Below are positions 21,142 to 30,876 of a stretch of DNA of 42,323 nt, in pieces. Position numbers and translations under genes: made by a program. The notes under the pieces were generated by a model that was given only the letters and a program-made list of their open reading frames with translations, made no database searches and had not been told where the DNA came from. The DNA is taken from the NCBI GenBank assembly GCA_029936515.1, contig JAPYSK010000007.1:1-42323 (forward strand), read 5' to 3'. This DNA comes from Candidatus Thioglobus sp. (lineage in GTDB: Bacteria; Pseudomonadota; Gammaproteobacteria; PS1; Pseudothioglobaceae). Numbering within the stretch: position 1 is the stretch's first letter; every line of letters starts with the position of its first letter.

Positions 21142-21414
21142 ATGAATAAATCAGAATTAATTGATGCAATCGCGTCAGGTGCTAACTTGTCAAAAGCTGA
21201 TGCTGCAAGAGCATTGAATGCGACTACTGGTGCCATTACTTCAGCAATGGCTAGTGGTGGCGGTGTTCAACTTACTGGCTTTGGTAGCTTTGTTGTTAGA
21301 AGTCGCGCAGCTCGTACTGGCCGTAATCCACAAACAGGGGAAACTATCCAAATTAAAGCTTCTAATGTGGCAGCATTTAAAGCTGGTAAAGCATTGAAAG
21401 AAGCTTGTAATTAA
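21142..21414 (+). CDS. HU-family DNA-binding protein
   Basis: MNKSELIDAIASGANLSKADAARALNATTGAI, GFGSFVVRSRAARTGRNPQTGETIQIKAS. Start corrected from the track: GGAGAG SD then ATG at 21142. Confidence 0.96.
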   Translation: MNKSELIDAIASGANLSKADAARALNATTGAITSAMASGGGVQLTGFGSFVVRSRAARTGRNPQTGETIQIKASNVAAFKAGKALKEACN

Positions 21415-21440
21415 TACAGTTTTACAGAAAGTTAAATTAA

Positions 21441-21461
21441 GGCGCTTAGGCGCCTTTTTTT
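21441..21461 (+). terminator. Intrinsic terminator downstream of the HU gene
   Basis: GGCGC-TTAG-GCGCC stem-loop followed by TTTTTTT. Confidence 0.9.
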
Positions 21462-21480
21462 ATAATTCATAGAAAATTAA

Positions 21481-22797
21481 ATGACTAAATTTACTCCATA
21501 CTGGTGGGATGATCAGCCACAATTCGAAAATAATAATAAATTACCTTCTAGCGCAGATGTTGTAATTGTTGGAGCGGGTTACACGGGTTTAAGTGCTGCA
21601 CTTACTTTATCTAAAGCAGGTAAAAACGTAATAGTTCTTGATTCTGAAGTTATTGGATTTGGCGCTAGTACAAGAAATGGAGGGATGTTAGGATCTGGTC
21701 ATAAGGTTTCATCTGAAGAAGCGGTTCAAAAATATAGCACAGAAATTGCAGCTCAATTACATAAGGAAGCTAATGCCTCTCTTGCTTTTACAACTAACTT
21801 GATTAAAGAAAATAATATTGATTGTGAATTACAAATATGCGGAAGATTAAGAACCTCATGGTTGCCTCAGGATCAAATTAATATGTCAAAAAACTTAAAA
21901 AAATTAAAAGCTATCGAGCACTTCAATTCACATATGATAGAACCTGAATTGATGTCTGAATCCATAGAAACTGATTTATATTTTGGAGGGCAATTTTATC
22001 AAGACCATGGAGCTGTCCAGCCCCGTAAATTTCATTATGGGTTATTAAATCTTGCCATAAATGCAGGGGCAAAGGTTTTTGGAAGTAGGCCAGTAATCCA
22101 AGTTAATAAAATATCTAAATCACGTGAACCTACATTTGATGTTTTAACTTCAACCTCATCGATTCAGTGTCAGCAGGTTCTCATGGCAACTAATGGCTAT
22201 ACTCGATCAAACCTTTCAAGATATTTATCTCGTCGTGTATTGCCTGTACCAAGCTTTATTATAACAACGGTTGATATTGGTAAAGATAAGGTGCAGTCTC
22301 TTTTGCCAGGAGGTCACTGTATGGTTGAAACTCGAAAGCGCTATTGTTATTATCGGGCAACTCCATGTGGCAGAAGAATAATGCTAGGAACTCGAGCAGC
22401 TATGCATGCAATGAAGGCTGAAGAAGCATTGCCTACTCTCAGAAAGATGTTGACTGAAATTTTCCCTTCACTAGTTGATGTTGATATTAGTCATTGTTGG
22501 ACAGGCTTTACTGGGTTTAGTTTTAGTCAACTGCCAAATCTTAATAGTAATAAAGGGATTTATTCTGCACTTGGCTATTGCGGAAATGGAGTTGCGATGG
22601 CTCCTTACTTGGGACATAAAGCCGCACTTAAAATATTAAATCCCAATCAAAGGGCTACTGTTTTTGAGCAAACACCTTTAGAAACAAGGCCTTACTATTT
22701 TGGTAAGCCATGGTTTTTGCCAATAGCTAGTGCTTATTTTAGAGGATTTGATTTATTTGATTATTATCGTCGAAAAAGATCTTTAAAGAAAATTTAG
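21481..22797 (+). CDS. DAO-family FAD-dependent oxidoreductase (PuuB-like)
   Basis: Rossmann motif DVVIVGAGYTGLSAALTLSKAGKNVIVLD, FGASTRNGGMLGSGH, YSALGYCGNGVAMAPYLG. Confidence 0.87.
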   Translation: MTKFTPYWWDDQPQFENNNKLPSSADVVIVGAGYTGLSAALTLSKAGKNVIVLDSEVIGFGASTRNGGMLGSGHKVSSEEAVQKYSTEIAAQLHKEANASLAFTTNLIKENNIDCELQICGRLRTSWLPQDQINMSKNLKKLKAIEHFNSHMIEPELMSESIETDLYFGGQFYQDHGAVQPRKFHYGLLNLAINAGAKVFGSRPVIQVNKISKSREPTFDVLTSTSSIQCQQVLMATNGYTRSNLSRYLSRRVLPVPSFIITTVDIGKDKVQSLLPGGHCMVETRKRYCYYRATPCGRRIMLGTRAAMHAMKAEEALPTLRKMLTEIFPSLVDVDISHCWTGFTGFSFSQLPNLNSNKGIYSALGYCGNGVAMAPYLGHKAALKILNPNQRATVFEQTPLETRPYYFGKPWFLPIASAYFRGFDLFDYYRRKRSLKKI

Positions 22798-22912
22798 CAC
22801 ATTGAATTTTTTTTAACTTAGTAATTGAGTATTGTATTTTTTATCTCTAAAGCTAAGAAATATTCAACTGCATGGTAAAATACCCGCTTTTTTAAATAAT
22901 TGGAGATTATCC

Positions 22913-23338
22913 ATGGAGCAAACTTTATCAATAATTAAACCAGATGCAGTAGCTAAAAATGTAATTGGTGAAATTTACTCTCGTTTTGAGAATGCGGGTT
23001 TTAAAATTGTTGCGTCAAAAATGATACATTTGGATAATGCAATGGCTAGTGGATTCTATGCTGTTCACCAAGAAAGACCTTTTTTTAATGATCTAGTAAC
23101 TTTTATGACGTCTGGACCTGTAATGGTTCAAGTACTTGAGGGTGATAATGCAGTTGCGAAGCATCGTGAAATAATGGGCGCTACTAATCCAAAAGAGGCA
23201 GATGCTGGAACTATTAGAGCTGACTTTGCTGAATCTTTGGATGAAAATGCAGTGCATGGCTCTGATTCACGAGAAAATGCAGAAATTGAAATTGCCTATT
23301 TCTTTGGCGATGATGGTGTTTGTCCGAGAACTAGATAA
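22913..23338 (+). CDS. ndk: Nucleoside diphosphate kinase
   Basis: [59 protein letters not shown]. Start corrected to ATG at 22913 after GGAG. Confidence 0.97.
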   Translation: MEQTLSIIKPDAVAKNVIGEIYSRFENAGFKIVASKMIHLDNAMASGFYAVHQERPFFNDLVTFMTSGPVMVQVLEGDNAVAKHREIMGATNPKEADAGTIRADFAESLDENAVHGSDSRENAEIEIAYFFGDDGVCPRTR

Positions 23339-23362
23339 TCATACTAAAGAGAAACTTTTCTT

Positions 23363-24457
23363 ATGCTAGAAAAACAAAACTTATTAGGATTTACCCAAAA
23401 TAAGCTTAAGAAGTTTTTTTCTGACTTAAACGAAAAGCCATTTCGCACAAAACAAATTATGCAATGGATTTATCACCAAGGTGCCTCTGACTTTGGTGAC
23501 ATGCATAATTTTTCTAAGGACTTAAGGCAAAAGCTCCAAGCAATAGCTTCTATTGACTTACCTGAAGTGGCTTCCATGAGTCACTCAAAGGATGGCGTTA
23601 TTAAGTGGGTTATTAAGCTTGGTGAAGAAAATCATATTGAAACAGTTTATATACCTCAAAAAGATAGAGGTACCTTATGTATATCTTCACAAGTTGGCTG
23701 CGCTCTAGCGTGTACTTTTTGCTCAACAGGATATCAAGGTTTTAATCGTAATCTCAAAAATCATGAGATTATTGCTCAGGTATTAATTGCTCAAAAGCAT
23801 TTACAAGAAAAAGATAAACGTATTTCTAATGTAGTATTTATGGGGATGGGTGAGCCTTTGCTTAATGAATCGCCGGTTTATGATGCGTGCGAGATATTAT
23901 TAGATGATTGGGCTTTTGGGCTTTCTAGAAGAAGGGTTACTATTTCTTCTTCCGGAATTGTACCTGCATTAATCAGAATGTCAGATAAAGTTCCAGTCAG
24001 CTTAGCTATCTCTTTGCATGCACCTAACGATGAATTAAGGGATATACTTGTTCCAATTAATCAAAAATACCCTATAAAAGAGCTGATGAAGGCTTGTCAT
24101 TATTACTTAAATGCAGGAACTCAGGAAAGACATGTAATGTTTGAGTATGTGATGCTTGAAGGGGTTAATGATTCTATCGAACATGCTCGTTCACTCTCGA
24201 AGTTACTAAACTTTTGGTTTCAAGGTGAGTCGGCTAAGGTCAACTTAATTCCTTTCAATCCTTTTCCAGAAACTAAATATAAAACCTCAAAAGATACTAC
24301 TATTGATAAGTTTCAAGACATTTTATATCGATCAGGAATTCGAACAACCACGAGAAGAACAAGAGGTGATGATGTTGATGCTGCCTGTGGTCAACTAGCT
24401 GGAAAAGTATTAGATAAGAGTAGAAGAAATGTTGGAAGGCATCAATTACTATCCTAA
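23363..24457 (+). CDS. rlmN: Dual-specificity 23S rRNA (A2503)/tRNA (A37) C2-methyltransferase
   Basis: CISSQVGCALACTFCSTGYQGFNRNL radical SAM CxxxCxxC, VVFMGMGEPLLN, TTRRTRGDDVDAACGQL. Confidence 0.97.
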   Translation: MLEKQNLLGFTQNKLKKFFSDLNEKPFRTKQIMQWIYHQGASDFGDMHNFSKDLRQKLQAIASIDLPEVASMSHSKDGVIKWVIKLGEENHIETVYIPQKDRGTLCISSQVGCALACTFCSTGYQGFNRNLKNHEIIAQVLIAQKHLQEKDKRISNVVFMGMGEPLLNESPVYDACEILLDDWAFGLSRRRVTISSSGIVPALIRMSDKVPVSLAISLHAPNDELRDILVPINQKYPIKELMKACHYYLNAGTQERHVMFEYVMLEGVNDSIEHARSLSKLLNFWFQGESAKVNLIPFNPFPETKYKTSKDTTIDKFQDILYRSGIRTTTRRTRGDDVDAACGQLAGKVLDKSRRNVGRHQLLS

Positions 24458-24722
24458 AAAGAAAAAACGCTTACGAGGAAAGCTGTTATGGTTTCTTTTG
24501 TTTTTTTTAATTTTTAGTGGTATCTGGTATTATTTTCAGGATATAGAAATCGGTAAAAATAAATCAAGCTCAATCATAATTAGTCAGCCAAATAATTTTG
24601 AAGAAAGAATAGAGACTGTTGTTGATAATATTGAGCAGCCAATTTCATCTCCAATACTTGAAAAAGAAACTGAAAGATTGGATGAAATAATAAGTACTTA
24701 TGAAGCAAATACACAAAATTAA
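24429..24722 (+). CDS. Small single-pass membrane protein of unknown function
   Basis: 97 aa; basic N-terminus KKKKRLRGK then [18 protein letters not shown]; overlaps rlmN by 29 nt and ispG by 23 nt, same strand. Confidence 0.6.
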   Translation: MLEGINYYPKKKKRLRGKLLWFLLFFLIFSGIWYYFQDIEIGKNKSSSIIISQPNNFEERIETVVDNIEQPISSPILEKETERLDEIISTYEANTQN

Positions 24723-25782
24723 TAGAAGAGTTTCTAGACAAATATTCGTCGGCGATGTTGCTATAGGCGGTACTGCACCTATTAGCGTCCAAAGCATGAC
24801 AAATACAGATACCTGTGATGTTAATTCTACGGTTTCACAAATCCTTTCTCTTGAGAAGGCAGGTGCTGATCTAGTCAGGGTTTCAATACCTACAATGGAA
24901 GCTGCTGAGGCTTTTAAAAAAATCAAAAAAAACGTTAATATTCCTTTAATTACTGATATTCATTTTGATTATAAGATTGCCTTAAAGGTTGCCAAATATG
25001 GCGCAGACTGCCTTCGAATCAATCCAGGAAATATTGGTAAAGAAGACCGAATAAGAGAGGTTGTTGCTTCTGCAAAAGACAACGGTATACCTATTCGTAT
25101 TGGAGTTAACGCTGGCTCTTTGGAGAAGGATTTACAGAAAAAATATACCGAACCCACTCCAGAGGCAATGGTAGAGTCCGCATTTAGGCATATTGATATT
25201 CTAGATAGGCTTAACTTTGATAACTATAAGGTCTCCCTTAAGGCTTCGGAAGTTTTTATGACTGTATTTGCATATCGTCAATTAGCTTCTCAGATAGATA
25301 ATCCACTTCATTTAGGCATTACCGAGGCTGGCTCATTTAGATCTGGTACTGTCAAATCATCAATTGGAATGGGCCTACTTTTAAGTGAAGGTATTGGTGA
25401 TACGATAAGAGTCTCACTAGCATCCGACCCTGTTGATGAGGTAAAGGTTGGTTTCGATATTTTAAAATCACTTCACTTAAGAAAGAAAGGGGTTAATTTG
25501 ATTGCTTGTCCTTCGTGCTCAAGACAAAAGTTTGATGTTATTTCAGTTGTAAACGAACTAGAGGCGCGCTTAGAAGATATTACTGAATCGATCGATGTTG
25601 CTGTTATTGGCTGTGTAGTTAATGGGCCAGGTGAGGCTAAAGGGGTTAGTGTTGCTGTTACAGGGGGCTCTCCAAATTTACTTTATATAGATGGTAAAAC
25701 TGACAGTAAAGTTGAGAATGAATCACTGGTTGATACTCTTGAGGCTAATATTAGGAAGCGTATTCCTATTTCAAACGTTTAA
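24700..25782 (+). CDS. ispG: 4-hydroxy-3-methylbut-2-en-1-yl diphosphate synthase
   Basis: [52 protein letters not shown]. Confidence 0.97.
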   Translation: MKQIHKINRRVSRQIFVGDVAIGGTAPISVQSMTNTDTCDVNSTVSQILSLEKAGADLVRVSIPTMEAAEAFKKIKKNVNIPLITDIHFDYKIALKVAKYGADCLRINPGNIGKEDRIREVVASAKDNGIPIRIGVNAGSLEKDLQKKYTEPTPEAMVESAFRHIDILDRLNFDNYKVSLKASEVFMTVFAYRQLASQIDNPLHLGITEAGSFRSGTVKSSIGMGLLLSEGIGDTIRVSLASDPVDEVKVGFDILKSLHLRKKGVNLIACPSCSRQKFDVISVVNELEARLEDITESIDVAVIGCVVNGPGEAKGVSVAVTGGSPNLLYIDGKTDSKVENESLVDTLEANIRKRIPISNV

Positions 25783-26251
25783 TTCTCTTGAATGCTTTAT
25801 ATTTGTATATTGTAATAATTGAAAAATACCCTAATATTGCAGACACAATAGAGACAATTATTCCTCCAATCCATAAGGCTAATGTGGCAACACCTAAATT
25901 ATCCATTAAATAGCCAAATGAAAATTCAAAATCTGGATCTATTTCAATTCCCATAATGGACGCACCTAATTTGTAAGTGAAGTAATAAATCGGAACAATC
26001 GTAATTGGGTTATTTACCCAAACCATAAACATTGATAGTAGAATGTTTGCAGAAAATAAAACCGCAAGAATTGCCGCTAAAAGGGTATGTGCTGGCATTG
26101 GCAGGAAGGCGCAAAAAAGTCCAATAGCAAAAGCTTTAGCGATCGTTCTCTTATTCCATTTCCAAAGCTCTGGGTCAGTTAGATATTTACTTAACCAACC
26201 TAAATTAATATTTTCACGCTTAGGAGTGTATTTTTTTAGTGTTTCTTTCAC
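25766..26251 (-). CDS. DUF2062-family membrane protein
   Basis: [47 protein letters not shown]. Probable GTG start at 26251-26249, just after the dxs stop, instead of the track start. Confidence 0.85.
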   Translation of the reverse strand: MKETLKKYTPKRENINLGWLSKYLTDPELWKWNKRTIAKAFAIGLFCAFLPMPAHTLLAAILAVLFSANILLSMFMVWVNNPITIVPIYYFTYKLGASIMGIEIDPDFEFSFGYLMDNLGVATLALWIGGIIVSIVSAILGYFSIITIYKYKAFKRIKRLK

Positions 26252-26252
26252 T

Positions 26253-28055
26253 TTAACTACTTCCAGCTTTGACGATATGCATAGCATCTAGGCCATAAAG
26301 TTCATAAAGCTCATTTTGTGATCCATGCTCAGTAATACGATCTGGTACACCTAGAATGCTTAGTGGTGTTCTAATTTTTTCTCTCTGTAATAATTCATTT
26401 ATTGCACTACCAGCACCACCAGTAACAGTGTTGTCCTCTATTGATATTAATTTTTTATTAGTGTTTGCAATTTTGATTATTAAATCTTCATCTAGTGGCT
26501 TAATAAATCTCATGTCGATAACGGTTGCGTCAAGCTCATTACCTGCCTTGATAGAAGGTTCCAGCATATTGCCAAATGCAAAAATTGCAATATCTTTTCC
26601 ATTTCTAATAATGTTGGCTTTTCCAATTTCAATTACTTCATCAGTTTTGAATTCTTCAATATGAGACTTTCCTCTAGGAAATCTTACACAGACTGGCCCA
26701 TTTAGATTATGAGCTGCATTTAGAGCTTTATACATTTCAAGAGATGAACTTGGTGCCATAATAACAATATTAGGTATGCACCTTAAAAAGCTTAAATCAA
26801 AAATTCCTGCATGAGTAGCGCCATCGGCGCCAACAAGTCCGGCACGATCAATTGCAAAAAGGACATTTAAGTTTTGTAAAGCAATGTCATGTATAAATTG
26901 ATCATAACCACGCTGTAGGAAAGTGGAGTATATTGCTACAACAGGTTTCAAACCTTTAGTAGCCATTCCACCAGCTAGTGTGACTGCATGTTGTTCAGCA
27001 ATTGCTACATCAAAAAAGCGCTCTGGAAACATTGTCGAAAATTCAACCATTCCTGATCCTTCTGACATTGCTGGGGTAATTCCTATTAATCTCTCATCAT
27101 TAACGGCAGTATTACAAAGCCAATCACCAAAGACTTTGCTGTAACTTGGAAAATTATTATTAGAGTTCGATGGAGGTGAAATGCCATGATACTTCAAAGG
27201 GTTTTGTTCTGCTGCTTCTACTCCATGACCTTTTTTAGTCATGATATGAAGGATTCGAGGTTTATCGATGTTTTTTAGGTTTTGGAGAGTCTTGATGAGT
27301 ATGGAAATATCATGACCATCTATAGGTCCAAAATAATCAATACCTAACTCCTCAAAAAGTGTACCAGGGAGAAGCATACCTTTAAGATGCTCTTCGGAGC
27401 GTTTCGCAAATTTTTGAATTCGAGGAAGGCTTTCTAGGAACTCCAAAGATTTTAACTTCATGGTTGAATAAATCTTTCCAGAGATAAGTCTTGTTAGGTA
27501 TTTGCTTAGAGCGCCAACATTTTTTGAAATAGACATGTCATTATCATTAAGAACGATAAGTAGATTTGCATCGGTGTCTCCTGCATGATTTAAGGCTTCA
27601 AAAGACATACCGCCTGTTAATGCTCCGTCTCCAATCACTGCAATGGAGGTATTAGAGTTTTGCTGTAATTTATTTGCAATTGCAATTCCTAGAGCTGCAC
27701 TTATTGAAGTTGATGAATGGCCTGCGCCAAATGCGTCATGTTCACTTTCACTTCTTTTTGTAAAGCCTGATATGCCATCTTTTTGACGTAAAGTTGACAT
27801 TAATTCTTTTCTACCAGTGAGAATTTTATGAGTATATGCTTGGTGACCTACATCCCAAACAAAGGTGTCATTGGGTGTATCAAATACATAATGCAAAGCC
27901 AAGGTTAATTCAATTGTGCCAAGGTTGGAGCTAAGATGACCACCAGTTTTATCAAGACTGCTAACTAAAAATAGTTTAATTTCTTCTGCAAGAGAATTTA
28001 ACTCGTCAATATTAAGATTTTTTAAATCACTAGGTTTTTGAATATCGTTTAGCAT
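26253..28055 (-). CDS. dxs: 1-deoxy-D-xylulose-5-phosphate synthase
   Basis: GGHLSSNLGTIELTLALHYVFD, GDGALTGGMSFEALNHAG, DRAGLVGADGATHAGIFDLSFLR. Likely start MLNDIQKP at 28055; the track ORF extends to 28109. Confidence 0.96.
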   Translation of the reverse strand: MLNDIQKPSDLKNLNIDELNSLAEEIKLFLVSSLDKTGGHLSSNLGTIELTLALHYVFDTPNDTFVWDVGHQAYTHKILTGRKELMSTLRQKDGISGFTKRSESEHDAFGAGHSSTSISAALGIAIANKLQQNSNTSIAVIGDGALTGGMSFEALNHAGDTDANLLIVLNDNDMSISKNVGALSKYLTRLISGKIYSTMKLKSLEFLESLPRIQKFAKRSEEHLKGMLLPGTLFEELGIDYFGPIDGHDISILIKTLQNLKNIDKPRILHIMTKKGHGVEAAEQNPLKYHGISPPSNSNNNFPSYSKVFGDWLCNTAVNDERLIGITPAMSEGSGMVEFSTMFPERFFDVAIAEQHAVTLAGGMATKGLKPVVAIYSTFLQRGYDQFIHDIALQNLNVLFAIDRAGLVGADGATHAGIFDLSFLRCIPNIVIMAPSSSLEMYKALNAAHNLNGPVCVRFPRGKSHIEEFKTDEVIEIGKANIIRNGKDIAIFAFGNMLEPSIKAGNELDATVIDMRFIKPLDEDLIIKIANTNKKLISIEDNTVTGGAGSAINELLQREKIRTPLSILGVPDRITEHGSQNELYELYGLDAMHIVKAGSS

Positions 28056-28233
28056 TTTGAGATAAATTATTGGGCTAACTGTTTTAAATCGAAGCACAAT
28101 ATTATACACTCCTCATTATTAAAATTAACTAAGCACTCATGAAGTTATAGAAGTCGTTTTGATAGTCTAAAAAAGTTATAAAATTTATGTAAGTGAATAG
28201 TAAAATTGATCCATTGATTATCACTTCAGAATT

Positions 28234-29187
28234 ATGATTACTATTTGTGCTCTCTATAAGTTTACAAGGCTAGATGACTTTGAAAAAATACAAAAACCTT
28301 TAAAGAAATTTATGGAGTTATTAGATGTTAGAGGTACATTATTGCTTGCTAGAGAAGGTATTAATGGCACTATTGCTGGTGAAAAAACCAATATTGAGAA
28401 AGTTCTAGGTTATCTCCAATCCGATAAAAGGCTAGCTGACATAGATTATAAATACTCATATAGTGTAAATCCTCCATTTAAAAGACTTAAAGTTAAGTTA
28501 AAAAAAGAGATAGTAACTTTAGGTATTTCTGATATTGATCCGACGCATGCTTCTGGAACATATGTGAAGCCTAGCGATTGGAATGAGTTCATTAATGATC
28601 CTGAGGTTGTTTTAATTGATACTCGAAACAATTATGAATATGAAATCGGTAGTTTTAAGGGTGCGATTAATCCTAATACTGAAACATTTCGAGAGTTTCC
28701 TAGTTACACAAAAAATAATTTAGAAAAATATCGTAATAAAAAGATTGCAATGTTTTGTACAGGTGGCATTCGCTGTGAAAAGTCTACTGCTTACTTAAAA
28801 TCAGAGGGCTTTGAAAATGTTTACCATTTACAAGGTGGAATTCTAAAATACCTTGAAGAGGTTCAAGAAACAGATAGCCTATGGGAGGGAGAGTGTTTTG
28901 TTTTTGACGATAGAGTTGCGGTCAAGCACAAACTTGAACTAGGAAAATATGATCAGTGTCATGCTTGCAGATTCCCTATAACTGAGGAAGATAAAAAGCA
29001 TCCATATTATGAAAAAGGAGCCTCATGTGCTCGCTGTTATGGCACTAAAAATTCCTCTCAGGTAAACCGATATCGTGAAAGAGAAAAACAAGTCCAACTT
29101 TCAAAAGCTCGAGGAGAAAGCCATATTGGGGATAAGGCTCATAAAATAATTTCAACAAAAATAAAACAAAGACAAACTGATGTTTGA
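28234..29187 (+). CDS. trhO: Rhodanese-domain tRNA uridine(34) hydroxylase
   Basis: [53 protein letters not shown]-terminal Cys-rich region CHACRFP/CARCYG. Confidence 0.93.
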   Translation: MITICALYKFTRLDDFEKIQKPLKKFMELLDVRGTLLLAREGINGTIAGEKTNIEKVLGYLQSDKRLADIDYKYSYSVNPPFKRLKVKLKKEIVTLGISDIDPTHASGTYVKPSDWNEFINDPEVVLIDTRNNYEYEIGSFKGAINPNTETFREFPSYTKNNLEKYRNKKIAMFCTGGIRCEKSTAYLKSEGFENVYHLQGGILKYLEEVQETDSLWEGECFVFDDRVAVKHKLELGKYDQCHACRFPITEEDKKHPYYEKGASCARCYGTKNSSQVNRYREREKQVQLSKARGESHIGDKAHKIISTKIKQRQTDV

Positions 29188-29770
29188 ACGTAAAGATATT
29201 CCTAATTTAAAAAAAGACATCGTTCTCGATGTCAATCTATTTGACTGTAGCCTTAAATTGCATTCTAGGTGGGGAGTATTTAGTCCTCGATCAATAGACG
29301 ACGGAACCATTCTATTGATGAAATATATCAGTGTTAGTACTGATGATGTTTGTTTAGATTTGGGTTGTGGCTATGGTCCAATTGGTCTTGCATTAGCAAA
29401 GCATTGTACAAAAGGCCAAGTCCATATGGTTGACAAGGACTTCGTTGCTGTTGAGCTTGCAAATTTCAATGCAAAACTAAACAACATTAGCAATGCAAAG
29501 GCTTATCTTTCAGATGCTTTCTTGCAGGTTTCAGATGATATTAAATTTGACAAGATTATTTCAAATATTCCTGCTAAGGTTGGACGTGAACAGTTATCGA
29601 TTATCCTTTATGATGCCTTGGGAGCTTTAAAACCTGGCGGCAGCATTACGGTGGTCTCAATTAATGGCTTAAAAGATTTTATTAAAAGTAATTTTAAATC
29701 AGTATTTGGTAACTATAAAAAATTAAAGCAGGGCCAAAAGTATGTCGTTTCGCAAGCAATCAAGCAATAA
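29180..29770 (+). CDS. Class I SAM-dependent methyltransferase (RsmC-like C-terminal domain)
   Basis: [57 protein letters not shown]; 196 aa. Confidence 0.83.
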   Translation: MFERKDIPNLKKDIVLDVNLFDCSLKLHSRWGVFSPRSIDDGTILLMKYISVSTDDVCLDLGCGYGPIGLALAKHCTKGQVHMVDKDFVAVELANFNAKLNNISNAKAYLSDAFLQVSDDIKFDKIISNIPAKVGREQLSIILYDALGALKPGGSITVVSINGLKDFIKSNFKSVFGNYKKLKQGQKYVVSQAIKQ

Positions 29771-29841
29771 TTGTTTAACGAATCTTTACAGTCAGCCTAA
29801 TACTATACTAAAATGGCTGGAAAAATATTTGGAGTATTAAA

Positions 29842-30168
29842 TTGGACGTATTAGAAAAAATTCAAAAACAAGTTGATAGCGCTGCAATTGTAATTTATAT
29901 GAAAGGAACGCCTCAGTTTCCTCAGTGTGGTTTCTCTGCTCGAGCCTCTCAAACATTAGCTTCAACTGGTGTTGAGTTTGCTTATATCAATATTTTTGAA
30001 GACCAGGAAGTTTTTCAGAGCCTTCCTGATTTTGCTGACTGGCCAACCTTTCCACAAATCTACTTCAATTCTGAATTAGTAGGTGGTGGCGATATTATTT
30101 TAGAAATGGCAGAGCAAGATACATTAAAAGCCGCTATGGAAGGGGCCGTTGAGAAGTATAACGGTTAG
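29842..30168 (+). CDS. grxD: Monothiol glutaredoxin, Grx4 family
   Basis: VIYMKGTPQFPQCGFSARASQ (CGFS), WPTFPQIYFNSELVGGGDI; TTG start. Confidence 0.96.
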   Translation: MDVLEKIQKQVDSAAIVIYMKGTPQFPQCGFSARASQTLASTGVEFAYINIFEDQEVFQSLPDFADWPTFPQIYFNSELVGGGDIILEMAEQDTLKAAMEGAVEKYNG

Positions 30169-30181
30169 AGTTATATATTAA

Positions 30182-30841
30182 CTATAAGTTTCTTAACTTA
30201 TATCCGTTATCCTTTAGCCAATGCCTAGCATCATCATAGTTGGGCATTATTGACTCAACAGACTTCCAAAAATTTGCTGAGTGATTTTTATGAATAGTGT
30301 GAACTAATTCATGAATAATTACATAGTCAATCACCTTTAATGGAGCCATAATTAATAGGTAGTTCAAATTGATATTGTTTTTAGAAGAGCACGACCCCCA
30401 GAGTGTTTTTTGCTCCTTGACTCGAACTTGATTAATTTTTAAATTGTGTTTATTAGCAAAATAAAATAAACGCGGTATCGCAACTTCTCTGAATTTTTTT
30501 TTATACCAGAATTTTAAAGATAAATTTAATGCATCCTTATTTTGAATAGTAGTTATAAATTCTTTGCCATTAAATATAATTTCTTTGTCTGTGATTTGGG
30601 CTATTTTTATTGGAAAGAGGGCTCCTAAATAGAGTTGCATATTTTGTTCTTTCTTGACATCATTAAGACGATCCCTTATTAAAGTCTGCTTATTATTAAT
30701 CCAGTTCTCTTTTTCAGTAATAAACTCTTTAATTTGGTTATTTGATATTCTTTTGGGGGCACGAACTATAAGCTCAGCATTGTCATTAACTGAAATACTG
30801 AGTGTTTTTCTGTTGCTTTTGATTATTTTGTGCGGCGTCAT
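30182..30841 (-). CDS. YgjP-like M48-type metallopeptidase family protein (DUF45)
   Basis: KTLWGSCSSKNNINLNYLLIMAPLKVIDYVIIHELVHTIHKNHSANFW with HELVH zinc motif. Confidence 0.9.
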   Translation of the reverse strand: MTPHKIIKSNRKTLSISVNDNAELIVRAPKRISNNQIKEFITEKENWINNKQTLIRDRLNDVKKEQNMQLYLGALFPIKIAQITDKEIIFNGKEFITTIQNKDALNLSLKFWYKKKFREVAIPRLFYFANKHNLKINQVRVKEQKTLWGSCSSKNNINLNYLLIMAPLKVIDYVIIHELVHTIHKNHSANFWKSVESIMPNYDDARHWLKDNGYKLRNL

Positions 30842-30876
30842 TTCTGTATGTTTTTTTTAATTTCTAAAAAAAAATA

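Noticed and set aside
24645-24926. 93-aa - strand ORF across the start of ispG
   Set aside because: Antisense to ispG and the small TM gene; no support.
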